64,000 nucleotides of DNA from Caedimonas sp. (lineage in GTDB: Bacteria; Pseudomonadota; Alphaproteobacteria; Caedimonadales; Caedimonadaceae), in the NCBI GenBank assembly GCA_016794245.1, contig JAEUKR010000047.1:28380-92379 (forward strand). The letters are read 5' to 3'. The position numbers and the translations under genes were made by a program. Positions 29,498 through 39,477 of this stretch are shown piece by piece (within the stretch, counting starts at the first letter, position 1; each line of letters starts with the position of its first letter). The notes beneath the pieces were generated by a model. That model worked only from the letters and a program-made list of their open reading frames with translations, did not search any database and was not told the origin of the DNA.

Positions 29498-30079
29498 ATG
29501 TCTTTTAACTCTTTTGATTTTCGTAAAACTCTTTCCCGATTTGCAACAGGGGTGGCTGTCGTTCTCACACATGATTCCGACGATCAACTTCAGGGCGTCA
29601 CGATTAATTCGCTGACCTCCGTTTCCTTAGATCCTCCCCTGATTTTATTCTGTTTAAAGTCCGCCTCCGCCAGGTGTGCCCTGTTTCAAAAAAGCAAGCG
29701 GTTTTCTCTTAATATTCTCGCCGAAAGCCAGTATGATCTCGCCCATCACTTTGCCGGAAGAGAGCCAGAAAACTGGGAAAAAATAGAACTTTACTCCACC
29801 CCTGAGGGTGATCCCAGGCTTCAGGGATGCGCCGCTTATTTGTGTTGCGATCTTCACACAATAATACCTGGCGGCGATCACAAAATCTTTTTATGTCGGG
29901 TGACGGGTCTGGAAAGTGATGGAACAAAAGAACCCCTCATTTTTTATCAAAGCCGGTTTTGCGCTGCACAACCCTTGCCTTTGCCCTTGCCAAATCGGCA
30001 ATCCCTTCGAAATCAAAAAGACGGCGCCGTCTCCAATGGCTCTACCATAGAACCCAGAGGTCTGCCTGACAAAATATGA
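29498..30079 (+). CDS. Flavin reductase family protein (FMN-binding split barrel)
   Basis: A 193-residue member of the HpaC/RutF-type flavin reductases, which use NAD(P)H to reduce FMN or FAD, often for a monooxygenase partner. Visible are FDFRKTLSRFATGVAVVLTH, GVTINSLTSVSLDPPLILFC and the late IFLCRVTGLE. No monooxygenase is nearby, so the partner is unknown. The last 30 residues are a variable tail. Its 3' end overlaps the convergent HIT gene by 67 bases. Confidence 0.88.
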   Translation: MSFNSFDFRKTLSRFATGVAVVLTHDSDDQLQGVTINSLTSVSLDPPLILFCLKSASARCALFQKSKRFSLNILAESQYDLAHHFAGREPENWEKIELYSTPEGDPRLQGCAAYLCCDLHTIIPGGDHKIFLCRVTGLESDGTKEPLIFYQSRFCAAQPLPLPLPNRQSLRNQKDGAVSNGSTIEPRGLPDKI

Positions 30080-30399
30080 AGGTGGAAATGAGGGACTTCC
30101 TGCCCTCCCATGCGTCCGCAATTCGTCACGATACGATACCCCTTCTTTTGAATGTCCAGCTGATCAATGATACGGGTGACGGCACGTGAAAAATGCAACA
30201 GTTCTTCCGCACTGGCTTGTTTATAAAAATCATAAATAGTCGCGTATTTTCCTTTCGGAATCACCAGAACATGTAAAGGCGCCTTCGGAAGGATATCATG
30301 AAAAGCCAACACATGATCATCTTCATAGACCTTTTGATGAACAGGGATCTCACCGCGCAAAATGCGTGCAAAGATGTTGGAATCGTCATAGGGCTGCAT
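30013..30399 (-). CDS. hinT: HIT family nucleotide-binding protein (HinT-like)
   Basis: A histidine-triad nucleotide hydrolase, 128 residues. It has [37 protein letters not shown] and the triad HFHLHI (about 110-115). ATG 30399 has AAAGGA ahead; the upstream in-frame codon at 30429 lacks a ribosome site. The C-terminal residues after HILSGRPLG overlap the flavin reductase gene on the other strand. Divergent from hslV. Confidence 0.92.
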   Translation of the reverse strand: MQPYDDSNIFARILRGEIPVHQKVYEDDHVLAFHDILPKAPLHVLVIPKGKYATIYDFYKQASAEELLHFSRAVTRIIDQLDIQKKGYRIVTNCGRMGGQEVPHFHLHILSGRPLGSMVEPLETAPSF

Positions 30400-30490
30400 T
30401 AATTTTTTCCTTTCGAAAATCCATGACAAAAAAAGAAAACAGAGTTATTTTGGGGGTCTGGGTTTTTTAATGTCAAGAGAGGATCGGGAA

Positions 30491-31039
30491 ATGACCGAAC
30501 ATTCTGCTTCTACGTGGTATGGCACTACCATATTATGTGTCCGAAAGGGATCTGAAGTCGTGATCGCCGGCGATGGACAAGTCTCGATAGGCGCAACCAA
30601 AATAAAATCCAATGCGCGGAAAGTCAGGCGATTGAGTCATGGGAATGTGATTGCGGGTTTTGCAGGCGCTACCGCCGATGCGCTGACGCTGTTTGAACGT
30701 CTGGAAGCCAAGCTTGAGCAATACCCCAGTCAACTCGCGCGGGCTTGTGTCGAATTGGCAAAAGACTGGAGAACAGACAAGTATTTAAGACGGCTTGAAG
30801 CGATGATGGCGGTAGCAGATACATCGACCTCTCTTATTTTAACAGGCACAGGAGATGTCCTGGAACCGGAAGATGGCTTGATTGGCATAGGATCAGGAGG
30901 ATTTTATGCGTTGGCCGCAGCGCGTGCCCTGATGCAGGTCGAAGGATTAAAAGCGGAGGAAATCGCGCAAAAATCCATGGAAATCGCTGCCGATATCTGT
31001 ATTTATACCAACAAGAACATTATTGTGGAGTGTCTTTAG
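30491..31039 (+). CDS. hslV: ATP-dependent protease subunit HslV
   Basis: The proteolytic ring of the HslVU protease. The catalytic Thr is expected at residue 12 in [12 protein letters not shown], after a short propeptide, followed by [20 protein letters not shown] and [14 protein letters not shown] 30491 is preferred because GAGAGGATCGGG precedes it; ATG 30470 is the alternative. It has 182 residues. It ends close to or overlapping the hslU start. Confidence 0.95.
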   Translation: MTEHSASTWYGTTILCVRKGSEVVIAGDGQVSIGATKIKSNARKVRRLSHGNVIAGFAGATADALTLFERLEAKLEQYPSQLARACVELAKDWRTDKYLRRLEAMMAVADTSTSLILTGTGDVLEPEDGLIGIGSGGFYALAAARALMQVEGLKAEEIAQKSMEIAADICIYTNKNIIVECL

Positions 31040-31041
31040 AG

Positions 31042-32358
31042 ATGATCAAATCATTTACGCCGCGTGAAATTGTTTTGGAACTTGACCGTTTTATCGTCGG
31101 CCAACAGAAAGCAAAGCGGGCTGTTGCCATTGCGCTGCGCAATCGTTGGCGTCGTCTTCAGGTGGCAGAGCATCTTCGTGATGAGATCCTGCCAAAAAAC
31201 ATTTTAATGATCGGACCTACGGGCGTGGGGAAAACGGAAATCGCCCGCCGGCTTGCAAAACTGGCGGATGCTCCTTTTCTCAAAGTGGAAGCCACCAAAT
31301 TCACCGAGGTAGGATATGTGGGGCGCGATGTGGAACAGATCGTCAGGGATTTGACAGAAATTGCCATCAGCGCTCAAAAAGAGCGCCACCGTAAGGAAGT
31401 GACGGCAAAAGCGGAAGCGAATGCTCAAAACCGTATTTTGAAAGTCCTGGTGGGAGAGAACGCCAGTGAAGAAACCAAAGAAAAATTTTGTCATATGCTC
31501 CAGAATGGCAAGCTTGATGACAATGAAATCGAACTCGAAGTCAATGATACTTCTTCTCTTCAAATGCCCACGATAGATGTGCCAGGAATGCCCGGCGCAC
31601 AAATGGGGATGCTGAATCTGGGAGATATTTTTGGTAAGGCTTTTGGTGGTAGTCGCATGAAAACACGAAAGATGCTTGTTCATGAGGCGGTGAAGCTTTT
31701 GGTTGAAGAAGAAAGCGATAAACTGATTGATCAAGACCGAACAGTGAAGGAAGCGATTGACGCGATTGAACAGAACGGCATCATTTTTATCGATGAAATT
31801 GACAAGATTTCCGCACGCAGTGAGCGGGCGGGCGCTGATGTAAGCCGTGAAGGCGTGCAGCGCGATCTGTTGCCTCTTATCGAAGGCACAACGGTTGCCA
31901 CCAAATACGGTCCTGTAAAAACCGATCATATTCTGTTCATCGCTTCAGGCGCGTTTCATCTGGCGAAACCTTCTGATTTGCTGCCTGAGCTTCAAGGGCG
32001 ACTTCCCATTCGCGTTGAACTTGACGCTCTGACCAAAGAAGATTTTGTACGCATTCTGACCGAACCTGAGGCAAATTTAATCAAACAGTATCAAGCTTTG
32101 ATCGGAACCGAAGAAGTCAAGCTTGAATTCACTGACGATGCGATTGCTGAAATGGCCTCTCTCAGTGCTGAGATCAACCAGAATGTCGAGAATATCGGGG
32201 CACGACGCTTGCATACTGTGGTAGAAAAGTTACTTGAGGATATCAGCTTTAACGCAAGTGACTGTCCTGGAAAAACGATCAGTATTGATGCCGAATATGT
32301 TCGCAGCACAGTCAGTGAACTTGCCAAAAATACTGATTTGTCGAAATTCATTCTTTAA
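31042..32358 (+). CDS. hslU: ATP-dependent protease ATPase subunit HslU
   Basis: AAA+ unfoldase of HslVU, 438 residues. It has [17 protein letters not shown] at the N-terminus, Walker [27 protein letters not shown], Walker B IIFIDEID and the sensor-2 region [18 protein letters not shown]; the C-terminus KFIL docks into HslV. ATG 31042 is taken as the start; GTG 31030, overlapping hslV, is possible. Confidence 0.96.
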   Translation: MIKSFTPREIVLELDRFIVGQQKAKRAVAIALRNRWRRLQVAEHLRDEILPKNILMIGPTGVGKTEIARRLAKLADAPFLKVEATKFTEVGYVGRDVEQIVRDLTEIAISAQKERHRKEVTAKAEANAQNRILKVLVGENASEETKEKFCHMLQNGKLDDNEIELEVNDTSSLQMPTIDVPGMPGAQMGMLNLGDIFGKAFGGSRMKTRKMLVHEAVKLLVEEESDKLIDQDRTVKEAIDAIEQNGIIFIDEIDKISARSERAGADVSREGVQRDLLPLIEGTTVATKYGPVKTDHILFIASGAFHLAKPSDLLPELQGRLPIRVELDALTKEDFVRILTEPEANLIKQYQALIGTEEVKLEFTDDAIAEMASLSAEINQNVENIGARRLHTVVEKLLEDISFNASDCPGKTISIDAEYVRSTVSELAKNTDLSKFIL

Positions 32359-32460
32359 ATCACTTTTTCCGCATCTTCAGATTCAGGCTACTGCATTTAT
32401 GAACGTCTTGGATTCCAGGTGTAAAGTTTGGTTTGGAATGTTTCTTGCACGGACAGTATT

Positions 32461-33429
32461 ATGGAGAATTTTGTAATATCCAAGATTATTGAAGTTGTAC
32501 CCTATGATCCCAACTGGCCAAAGCTTTTTGAAATTGAGGCAGCTGCCATCAGGCAAGTTTTGGGTGAGAATGCTATTGCCATTCATCATATCGGCTCGAC
32601 ATCAGTTCCCGGCCTTTTAGCCAAGCCTACAATAGATATAATTGCTGAAGTCAAAAATGGATCGCAATCTATCACACCCTTGGAAAAAACAGGATTTTCT
32701 TATAAGGGAGAATGGAATATACCCTTTAAATACGGATTCATCAAAAGAGGGAACACGAACGTTAACCTTCATGTTTTTGAAGAGAGGCACCCTGAGATTG
32801 AACTCAATCTAGTGTTTAGGGATCATTTGAGAGCAAGTCCACAAGCCTTAAAAGAATATGCTGAACTCAAAAAAAATCTGTTATCTATAGCAACTTCATT
32901 TCAAAAACAAGAAAGGCATTTATTTTCCGGGTACAACTTAGGGAAAGATGCCTTTATCAGAAAGGTGTTAAAGGTTGCCGAGTTTGATCGCTTAAGATTC
33001 CTGAAATGCACACATTATGAAGAATGGGAAGCTTATCACCATATTGTGACTGAACAGATTTTTGATCCCATTCATGTTGCTTATGATAGAAATCATTCGA
33101 GCATCACAGCTGAAAATCATTTTCATTTTGTCCTTTCAAAAGGAACTGTCATTGTCACAGTCGCCCATGTTGAATTTTTAAATGAGAATGAGGCAGCGCT
33201 TCGATCCCTTGCGACGGATGAAAATTATAAACGCAGGGGGTTTGGTAAAGTCATGATGGATCTTCTTGAAAAATGGCTAAAACAGCAGGGCAAAACAATC
33301 ATCAAAATCCATGTTACCCTTCGAGCTGAGCAATTTTACCGTAAGCTTGGCTATATCGAAATGCCCTTTAATGACCCAGAAGGCCAACAAGGATCTGAAT
33401 GTGATATACTCATGGGGAAAAACTTATGA
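32461..33429 (+). CDS. GrpB-family domain fused to GNAT acetyltransferase domain
   Basis: Residues about 1-170 are a GrpB/UPF0157 nucleotidyltransferase-like domain (YDPNWPKLFEIEAAAIR, HHIGSTSVPGLLAKPTIDI). Residues about 180-322 are a GNAT fold with the acetyl-CoA site region DENYKRRGFGKVMMDLLE and FYRKLGYIEM. GrpB-GNAT fusions are known, but substrates are not established. ATG 32461 gives 322 residues. The base composition is more AT-rich than hslU, and the next GNAT gene overlaps by 4 bases; the pair may have been acquired together. Confidence 0.85.
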   Translation: MENFVISKIIEVVPYDPNWPKLFEIEAAAIRQVLGENAIAIHHIGSTSVPGLLAKPTIDIIAEVKNGSQSITPLEKTGFSYKGEWNIPFKYGFIKRGNTNVNLHVFEERHPEIELNLVFRDHLRASPQALKEYAELKKNLLSIATSFQKQERHLFSGYNLGKDAFIRKVLKVAEFDRLRFLKCTHYEEWEAYHHIVTEQIFDPIHVAYDRNHSSITAENHFHFVLSKGTVIVTVAHVEFLNENEAALRSLATDENYKRRGFGKVMMDLLEKWLKQQGKTIIKIHVTLRAEQFYRKLGYIEMPFNDPEGQQGSECDILMGKNL

Positions 33430-34427
33430 TTCAAATAGAAAAAATATCTCAGGATGTTGCTGAAGGGTTATGTCGAAAAATCACAGCGGATTTACCGGAA
33501 TTTTTTGGGCTTCCAGATGCTAACAAACATTATGCTGTTGAGATGCGTTCTCGTCAGAATTTTGCAGCGAACATAGATGGGGATTATATCGGGCTTATTT
33601 CCATAGATTTTCCATACTCAAATAACTGTAATATTTATTGGATGGCGGTCTTGCGGCATTGTCAAGGACAAGGTATTGGACATAAGCTGATTGAAGCTGC
33701 ATGTACGCTCGCCAAAGAACGTGGTGCAACAACGGTGACAGTAGAAACGCTTGCTCCATTTGAGTCTGATGCAAACTATCTAAAAACCTATAATTTTTAT
33801 CAATCTGTTGGGTTTTCGCCACTCCTAAACTTAAAACCCCAGGATTATGAATGGAATATGGTTTATATGGTAAAGGCACTTGAAATGACCGCCTCAATTC
33901 AGGCTGTTACCAATATATCTATCAGGACGTTTAGTGCGCCTGACATCCCGATCATTGTAAATGGTTTTCAACAAGCCAATTGGCCAAAACCTGCAACCCT
34001 ATTTGAAACTTACTATCAGGAACAACTGAAGTGTGAACGTCTCATATGGATAGCGCATGTAGATGATCAATTTGCTGGATATGTGACCTTAAAATGGAAA
34101 TCACAGTATAAGCCATTCGCTAATGCCAGCATACCAGAAATCATGGATTTGAATGTACTGCCGCCTTTTCGCAAAGCTGGGGTCGGATCAATGCTGCTCG
34201 GCACAGCAGAAAAAGAAGCAGTAACCAAAAGTGACATCGTTGGTTTAGGGGTAGGTTTATATGGTGGGACTGATGGCGGATATGGTGCTGCACAAAGGCT
34301 TTATGTAAAGCATGGCTATATCCCAGATGGCAAAGGTGTTACGCACAATTATAGATCAGCGAATCCTGGCATCAGCTATCCTCTCGATGATAATTTGATC
34401 CTGTGGTTTACAAAGAAATTAAGATAA
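33426..34427 (+). CDS. Tandem-GNAT acetyltransferase, substrate unknown
   Basis: 333 residues with two GNAT-like domains. The first (about 1-150) has LRHCQGQGIGHKLIEAACTL as its acetyl-CoA loop and TYNFYQSVGF; the second (about 160-333) has VLPPFRKAGVGSMLLGTAE and AAQRLYVKHGYIPDGKG. It overlaps the GrpB-GNAT gene by 4 bases (ATGA), so the two are coupled. Resistance-like or small-molecule acetylation is possible but not demonstrable from sequence. Confidence 0.82.
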   Translation: MIQIEKISQDVAEGLCRKITADLPEFFGLPDANKHYAVEMRSRQNFAANIDGDYIGLISIDFPYSNNCNIYWMAVLRHCQGQGIGHKLIEAACTLAKERGATTVTVETLAPFESDANYLKTYNFYQSVGFSPLLNLKPQDYEWNMVYMVKALEMTASIQAVTNISIRTFSAPDIPIIVNGFQQANWPKPATLFETYYQEQLKCERLIWIAHVDDQFAGYVTLKWKSQYKPFANASIPEIMDLNVLPPFRKAGVGSMLLGTAEKEAVTKSDIVGLGVGLYGGTDGGYGAAQRLYVKHGYIPDGKGVTHNYRSANPGISYPLDDNLILWFTKKLR

Positions 34428-34484
34428 GTTTTTTATGAGATTAAACGAACATATCAATAGCGAAAAGAGTTTGGAGGCGTTATT

Positions 34485-35228
34485 TCAGGCGCCATAAATG
34501 ACACTCAGGAAGTAAAGTCCCTGGGCGGGAGCTGTGGCACCGCCGGCGGCGCGAGATTTTGCCTCAAGCGCCTTTTTGATATCTTCGCTTTTCCACTTGC
34601 CTTCTCCTACCCATTTTAAAGAACCCACCATGTTACGGACTTGATGATGCAGGAAAGAACGCGCTTGAACATCAAACCAGATGTGTTCTCCATGCTGTCT
34701 TACATCAAACTGATCCAGAGTTTTGACGGGAGAAGAAGATTGGCAGCCGGTCGCGCGAAAAGTCGTAAAATCATGCTGGCCAAGAAAATATTGAGCGGCA
34801 CAGTGCATGGCATCCACCGCCAAAGGTTTTGGAATCCACCATACATGGTCTTTTTCAAGGGCAGGAGGCGCTTTTCGATTGAGAATAATATAGCGATAAG
34901 ACCGTTTAAGAGCGGAAAAACGCGCATGAAAGCTCTCTGCTGCGATGTCACAGGACAATACAACCACGGGATGTGGACGAAGATAAAAATTTAATCCTTC
35001 CCGAACTTTAGAGGGATCGAATGTTTTCACAAGATCAAAATGGGCGACTTGCCCGCGCGCATGAACACCTGCATCCGTCCGGCCCGCCCCTTCCACGCGA
35101 ACTTTTTCCTGGGAAAATTTTGTGATTGCCTCTTCCAGCACGCCCTGCACTGACACTCCATTGGATTGAAATTGCCAACCCACGAAAGGAGCGCCATCAT
35201 ATTCCAAAAGAAGCTTATAGCGTGTCAT
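34485..35228 (-). CDS. truA: tRNA pseudouridine synthase A
   Basis: Makes pseudouridine at positions 38-40 of tRNA anticodon arms. The catalytic Asp is in GRTDAGVHARGQVAHF; YDGAPFVGWQFQ and FLHHQVRNMVGSLKWVG are further signatures. 247 residues, standard. It is the last gene of the def-fmt-truA group; the fmt stop lies 3 bases upstream. Confidence 0.95.
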   Translation of the reverse strand: MTRYKLLLEYDGAPFVGWQFQSNGVSVQGVLEEAITKFSQEKVRVEGAGRTDAGVHARGQVAHFDLVKTFDPSKVREGLNFYLRPHPVVVLSCDIAAESFHARFSALKRSYRYIILNRKAPPALEKDHVWWIPKPLAVDAMHCAAQYFLGQHDFTTFRATGCQSSSPVKTLDQFDVRQHGEHIWFDVQARSFLHHQVRNMVGSLKWVGEGKWKSEDIKKALEAKSRAAGGATAPAQGLYFLSVIYGA

Positions 35229-35231
35229 CGG

Positions 35232-36176
35232 TTAATCTATTACGTCCAGCCGCGTTCCTTTCAGTAGAGGCGTGCCATTCAAAAAGTCTCTGGCCTTCAA
35301 AGGAGACCTAGCGGGCCGTTGAAGCTCAAGAAGCCGAAGCGCACCCGTACCACAAGCCACCAGAAAATCATCATCCAGAATTTCTCCGGGTGTTGCCGAA
35401 AAGGAAAGGGGTTCAGAGGAAGCTTTTAAAATCTTTATTTTTTGCCCTTGCCATGTAAAACAGGATCCAGGCCATGGCGCAAACGCTCGTATCTGGCGCT
35501 CAAGGTGTTGCGCTGAATGTCTCCAATTCAGCAAAGCCTCGTCTTTGGTAAGCTTGGGTGCATAAGTCACTCCCCTCACCGGCTGTGGTTGAGCCGTAAG
35601 CGCTCCACTCAACAGTCCCTCAAGAGCTGGAACGATCATGTCGGCGCCCAAACGAGAAAGTTGATCATGAAGACTTTCGCTTGTCGCTTCGGAAGAAATG
35701 CCCACTTCCTCCTGAATGATCACGGGACCACTGTCCAAGCCTTCCTCCATTTGCATGATCGTCACCCCCGTTTTCCGATCCCCCGCCACCAAGGCACGTT
35801 GAATGGGCGCCGCGCCGCGCCAACGCGGAAGCAAGGACGCATGGACGTTGATACAGCCATACATTGGCGCTTCAAGGATCTCTTTTGGCAAAATCAATCC
35901 ATATGCCGCGACCACGGCGAAATCCGCCTGAAACGCCCGAAATTCTTCCTGAACGTCAGCTGTCCTTAAAGAAGAAGGCGTCACTATTTTAAGATGATGC
36001 GCAAGCGCAAAACGGTGAACAGGAGAAATCTGGATTTCATAGCCTCGCCCCCCAGGCCGGGGAGGTTGCGCATAAACCGATTTGACAGGATAGCCCGCCT
36101 TAAGAAGAGAGCTCAATGTCGGTACTGCAAAGTCAGGGGTGCCCATGAAAATAATCGAAGGTTTTCCCATATCCAT
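35232..36176 (-). CDS. fmt: Methionyl-tRNA formyltransferase
   Basis: Formylates initiator Met-tRNA using 10-formyl-THF. It has IIFMGTPDFAVPTL, the catalytic CINVHASLLPRWRGAAPIQRA (Asn-His) and GVTIMQMEEGLDSGPV. 314 residues. Two in-frame ATGs (36176, 36170) are both possible starts. It is situated between def (11 bases upstream) and truA. Confidence 0.96.
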   Translation of the reverse strand: MDMGKPSIIFMGTPDFAVPTLSSLLKAGYPVKSVYAQPPRPGGRGYEIQISPVHRFALAHHLKIVTPSSLRTADVQEEFRAFQADFAVVAAYGLILPKEILEAPMYGCINVHASLLPRWRGAAPIQRALVAGDRKTGVTIMQMEEGLDSGPVIIQEEVGISSEATSESLHDQLSRLGADMIVPALEGLLSGALTAQPQPVRGVTYAPKLTKDEALLNWRHSAQHLERQIRAFAPWPGSCFTWQGQKIKILKASSEPLSFSATPGEILDDDFLVACGTGALRLLELQRPARSPLKARDFLNGTPLLKGTRLDVID

Positions 36177-36186
36177 ACCGTGTACT

Positions 36187-36699
36187 TTAACGCGCCATTG
36201 ATTTGGTGACTTTCAGCGCTCTACGAAGTAACATCTGCCGTTTAAGCGCAGAAAGATGCTCAAGAAACAGAATGCCGTTCAAATGATCAATTTCATGTTG
36301 GATTACGTGTGCAAGCAAACCGCCCGCTTCTCTCTCAACTGTCTGATTATGTTCATCCAGATAGCGAAATTTAACGCGGGTAAAACGATTGACTTCAGCA
36401 TATTGCTCAGGCACCGAAAGACAACCCTCAGATACATCTTTGGATTCCTGGGATCTCCACAACAATTCCGGATTCGCCAACTTCAAGGGTTCAGGTTTAT
36501 CCGTCTCGCTTCCGTCAACCACGATAACGCGTTGATTGACGCCGACTTGCGTTGCGGCAAGCCCTACCCCTTGCTTGACATACATTGTCTCAAGCATATC
36601 TTCCATAAGACGAGCGATCGACGCATCGACTTTTTCAACAGGCTGTGCCGTGATTTTCAGTCGCGGATCGGGAACATGAAGAATTTTTAAAACCGTCAT
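36187..36699 (-). CDS. def: Peptide deformylase
   Basis: Removes the N-formyl group from nascent proteins; a metalloenzyme. Motif 1 GVGLAATQVG (45-53), motif 2 EGCLSVPE with Cys93, motif 3 QHEIDHLNG with His135 and His139 as metal ligands and Glu136 as base. 170 residues, the normal length. It heads the def-fmt-truA operon. Confidence 0.97.
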   Translation of the reverse strand: MTVLKILHVPDPRLKITAQPVEKVDASIARLMEDMLETMYVKQGVGLAATQVGVNQRVIVVDGSETDKPEPLKLANPELLWRSQESKDVSEGCLSVPEQYAEVNRFTRVKFRYLDEHNQTVEREAGGLLAHVIQHEIDHLNGILFLEHLSALKRQMLLRRALKVTKSMAR

Positions 36700-36737
36700 A
36701 TTAAAATTTTTAACGACTCATTCAAGACAATATAATA

Positions 36738-36789
36738 TATAGTACTCAAAGTCCAACGCTCGCACAGCGGGAAAGGCGAAGGCTATACC
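36738..36789 (+). repeat. Family A repeat, degenerate right-half fragment
   Basis: AAGTCCAACGCTCGCACAGC and GGGAAAGGCGAAGGCTATA resemble the right half of family A. It lies between def and the Trm112-like gene. Confidence 0.55.
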
Positions 36790-36842
36790 TGAGGTTTACC
36801 ACAATTTATCGCCAAAAAGCAATTTTAACCTGCGAATCAAGA

Positions 36843-37040
36843 TCAAGAATCCTGCTTCAATTTTCGCGCTTCCTCAGGCAAAAGGATAGGGACGCCATCT
36901 CGAATAGGATAGGCCAGCTTCGCGGATTCACTTATTAATTCTTGCGCTTCTCTATCATACTTCAGAGGCATTTTACTAACAGGACATATCAGCAATTCCA
37001 ATAACCTGGGATCAACAGTCTTGAGAAATTTTGTCATCAA
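36843..37040 (-). CDS. Trm112-like / UPF0434 small protein (YcaR family)
   Basis: 65 residues. The pattern [17 protein letters not shown], then [25 protein letters not shown], is the Trm112p-like zinc-ribbon-derived family; in this copy only one cysteine of the expected set remains. Bacterial members are thought to assist methyltransferases, but the role is not established. It is probably co-transcribed with the LON-domain gene 25 bases upstream. Confidence 0.9.
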   Translation of the reverse strand: MMTKFLKTVDPRLLELLICPVSKMPLKYDREAQELISESAKLAYPIRDGVPILLPEEARKLKQDS

Positions 37041-37065
37041 AGATTATCCTGTCTTCCTGTCTCTT

Positions 37066-37722
37066 TTAGTGCGCAACCCAAGGTTCTCCTGATCCTCGAA
37101 GAAACGCCATTTCGATAAGAGCCGTCATGATTCGACATCGATCCGCTAAAGTTGGGCTTTCAAGCAAAGCTTGCTTTTCACGAGGCTCAAAAGGGCAAAC
37201 CATGGCAAGCGATGTAATAAGGCGCTCATCAGAAGTAGCATTGATTTCATCCCAGTTCGGCGAAATGCCATACAAAGTCAAATAGTCTTTCAACAAGGCG
37301 AGCAAATCTTCCCGTTCAGAAAGTACATATTGTTCATCCGCCAGATCAAAAGAAAATGGCTCATAAGATACGCGTACACGTCTATAGTTATTTTTTTGTT
37401 TTAATTCTTTCAAGACGACAAACCGCATCAAACCAGAAACAATCACAAGATATTTGCCCGGTTCCGCTTCCGAAAAGGTTGTGATCTTCCCTAAACATCC
37501 AGATCGAAAGATTTTATTTCTGGCTTGATCCTGAGGTTCTTTTTGTACCACGCCGACCAGGCGGTGACCTTTAAGGGCATCATCGATCAACGCTTTGAAT
37601 TTTTCTCCTTCGATGGTGAGCGGAAGATGCGCACGCGGCAACAGAACCATCCCTGAAAGATCAAAAATCGGAATTTCTTTTGGCAACACCGAAAGATCAA
37701 AGGAAGGTATGAGAGATGTCAT
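37066..37722 (-). CDS. LON peptidase substrate-binding domain protein
   Basis: A stand-alone LON N-terminal domain of 218 residues without ATPase or protease. It has IPIFDLSGMVLLPRAHLPLTI near the N-terminus, GHRLVGVVQ, and GCLGKITTFSEAEPGKYLVIVSGLMRF. ATG 37722 gives the family start; the frame runs on upstream to a TTG at 37797 without support. This type is common in alphaproteobacteria; its function is unknown. Confidence 0.9.
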   Translation of the reverse strand: MTSLIPSFDLSVLPKEIPIFDLSGMVLLPRAHLPLTIEGEKFKALIDDALKGHRLVGVVQKEPQDQARNKIFRSGCLGKITTFSEAEPGKYLVIVSGLMRFVVLKELKQKNNYRRVRVSYEPFSFDLADEQYVLSEREDLLALLKDYLTLYGISPNWDEINATSDERLITSLAMVCPFEPREKQALLESPTLADRCRIMTALIEMAFLRGSGEPWVAH

Positions 37723-37838
37723 GTGAATATCATCATCGAAAATCGGTTGCAAAATTTTCTTCAGGCAAACTATATTAAAAATCTCCAACAGGTGCAATCG
37801 TAAAACAAGAGTCTTTACATAAGATTTTTTTGATGAAC

Positions 37839-37868
37839 AAATAGAGTAAGAGGTCTATTCATCAAATC
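37839..37868 (+). repeat. Family B repeat fragment
   Basis: AATAGAGTAAGAGGTCTATTCATC keeps the AGAGGTCTATTCAT part of family B. It ends at the xseA stop codon. Confidence 0.4.
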
Positions 37869-39257
37869 TTACCACAAGGTTCCTTGCAAAGAGGATTTTT
37901 GAGGGTTTTTGGATTTTGGCCGATCTGAAGGCTTTAGCGAAAGTCCTCCTTCTTCGATGGGCAGAACGGCAAGTTCTCCATCATGAAACAGCAATGTCAA
38001 GGTCTCTTGGCGCTTCTTTATCTCAGCCTTTGAAGAAACGAGTTCCTGATGGGCATTCTTCACGGCACAAAATCCACGTTTAAGCGTATTATGGTACGAG
38101 AAACTCTCAAGCAGGGCGCTCCATTGCGCAAGCCTTAACACATGATCCTTGATGAAACGAGCGCCAACGAGCGTCAGGCGATCAGACAAAGGGCGAAACT
38201 GATGCTCGGCCAGGATCATCTGTTCACGAGGGTGCCGCAATCGTGCGGAAAGATTGTGCAATGATTGAGATAATCGTTCAAAAAAGAAGGTTTTTAATTG
38301 CTCGAACCGCAGAACGCGCTCATCACAGCGTTGCACACATTCTTCATATGCCCTTTGCAAGGCAACGAAAGATCGACTCTCCAAAGCGCGCATCATTCGA
38401 TAAAGATCCGCCCTGACAGGGACGGCGCGTTCCACAGCAGCTGTCGGCGTCGGAGCGCGCCAGTCTGAAGCATAATCAATCAAGGTGGTGTCCGTTTCAT
38501 GTCCCACAGCCGATATAAGGGGGATATCGCTCTCTGCGGCGGCACGCACGACGACTTCTTCATTAAACGCCCATAAATCCTCCAGGCTTCCTCCTCCCCT
38601 TGCCACAATGAGAAGGTCAGGCCGACGAACTGATCCCTCCAAAGGCACCTGATTGAATCCCCGGATGGCGGCGGCGATTTGCTCAGCGGCTCCTTCCCCC
38701 TGCACCAGAACAGGCCATAAAAGAACCGGCAAGGGGAAGCGATCACGCAAACGATGAAGAATATCCCGAATGACGGCGCCAGTGGGAGACGTGATGACGC
38801 CGATCGCACGCGGCAGAAAAGGAAGCGTTTTTTTGCGCTCTTGTGCAAACAATCCTTCGGCGGCCAAACGTTTTTTACGGTCCTCCAGGGTTTTGAGCAA
38901 GGCTCCCTCCCCCGCAATCTCCAGAGATTCAATGACAAGCTGATATTTGGAGCGTCCAGCATAGGAGGTTATCCTTCCCACGCCAATGACTTCCATTCCG
39001 TCCTCGGGTCGAAACGAGAGAGAACAAACAACACCGCGCCAACATACGGCATCCAGTACAGCTTGAGCATCCTTGAGCGCACAATAGAGGTGACCAGAAG
39101 TATGCATTTTTGCTCCTGAGATTTCTCCGCGCACACGTATACGATCAAAAGTTTGTTCAAGCATATTTTTAATATTGTAAGAAATCTCGCTTACCGAGTA
39201 TTCTTTCAGCGAAGACGCAAAAGGATGGCAAGAGGGAGGAGCTGACAAATCCATCAT
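37869..39257 (-). CDS. xseA: Exodeoxyribonuclease VII large subunit
   Basis: Catalytic subunit of single-strand-specific exonuclease VII. An OB-fold N-terminal domain ([22 protein letters not shown]), then the catalytic core ([62 protein letters not shown]), then a coiled coil. 462 residues from ATG 39257. The frame is open to 39359, but the additional codons come from a family A repeat. Confidence 0.95.
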   Translation of the reverse strand: MMDLSAPPSCHPFASSLKEYSVSEISYNIKNMLEQTFDRIRVRGEISGAKMHTSGHLYCALKDAQAVLDAVCWRGVVCSLSFRPEDGMEVIGVGRITSYAGRSKYQLVIESLEIAGEGALLKTLEDRKKRLAAEGLFAQERKKTLPFLPRAIGVITSPTGAVIRDILHRLRDRFPLPVLLWPVLVQGEGAAEQIAAAIRGFNQVPLEGSVRRPDLLIVARGGGSLEDLWAFNEEVVVRAAAESDIPLISAVGHETDTTLIDYASDWRAPTPTAAVERAVPVRADLYRMMRALESRSFVALQRAYEECVQRCDERVLRFEQLKTFFFERLSQSLHNLSARLRHPREQMILAEHQFRPLSDRLTLVGARFIKDHVLRLAQWSALLESFSYHNTLKRGFCAVKNAHQELVSSKAEIKKRQETLTLLFHDGELAVLPIEEGGLSLKPSDRPKSKNPQKSSLQGTLW

Positions 39258-39291
39258 AAAAGTATAATCATTAAACCTTGATTGACAATTC

Positions 39292-39426
39292 CATGCCCAA
39301 GGGATTTCAGGATTTAATTCAGGGCAACGAACGAACGACAAGTCTCGCGCAGCGTCCATAAAAGCACATGCGCAGGATGAATCGTGATGTCCAGCGATCC
39401 CGAATCCTGAAAGACGAAGGGCATAC
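39292..39426. repeat. Family A palindromic repeat, full copy
   Basis: Termini ATGCCCAAGGGATTTCAGGA and AATCCTGAAAGACGAAGGGC; internal GCGCAGGATGAATCGTGATG and TCCAGCGATCCCG parallel the reference copy. It separates divergent xseA and hemA. Confidence 0.75.
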
Positions 39427-39477
39427 GTATTAAATGAAACATTTTGGATAAATACAACCCTGAAAGTGACCCACGGT

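Noticed and set aside
30400..30490. Possible heat-shock promoter between hinT and hslV
   Set aside because: I could not find boxes matching a sigma-32 consensus; only weak sigma-70-like matches are present.
31204..31929. 241-codon antisense frame within hslU
   Set aside because: It lies wholly inside a well-supported gene on the other strand and resembles no protein family.
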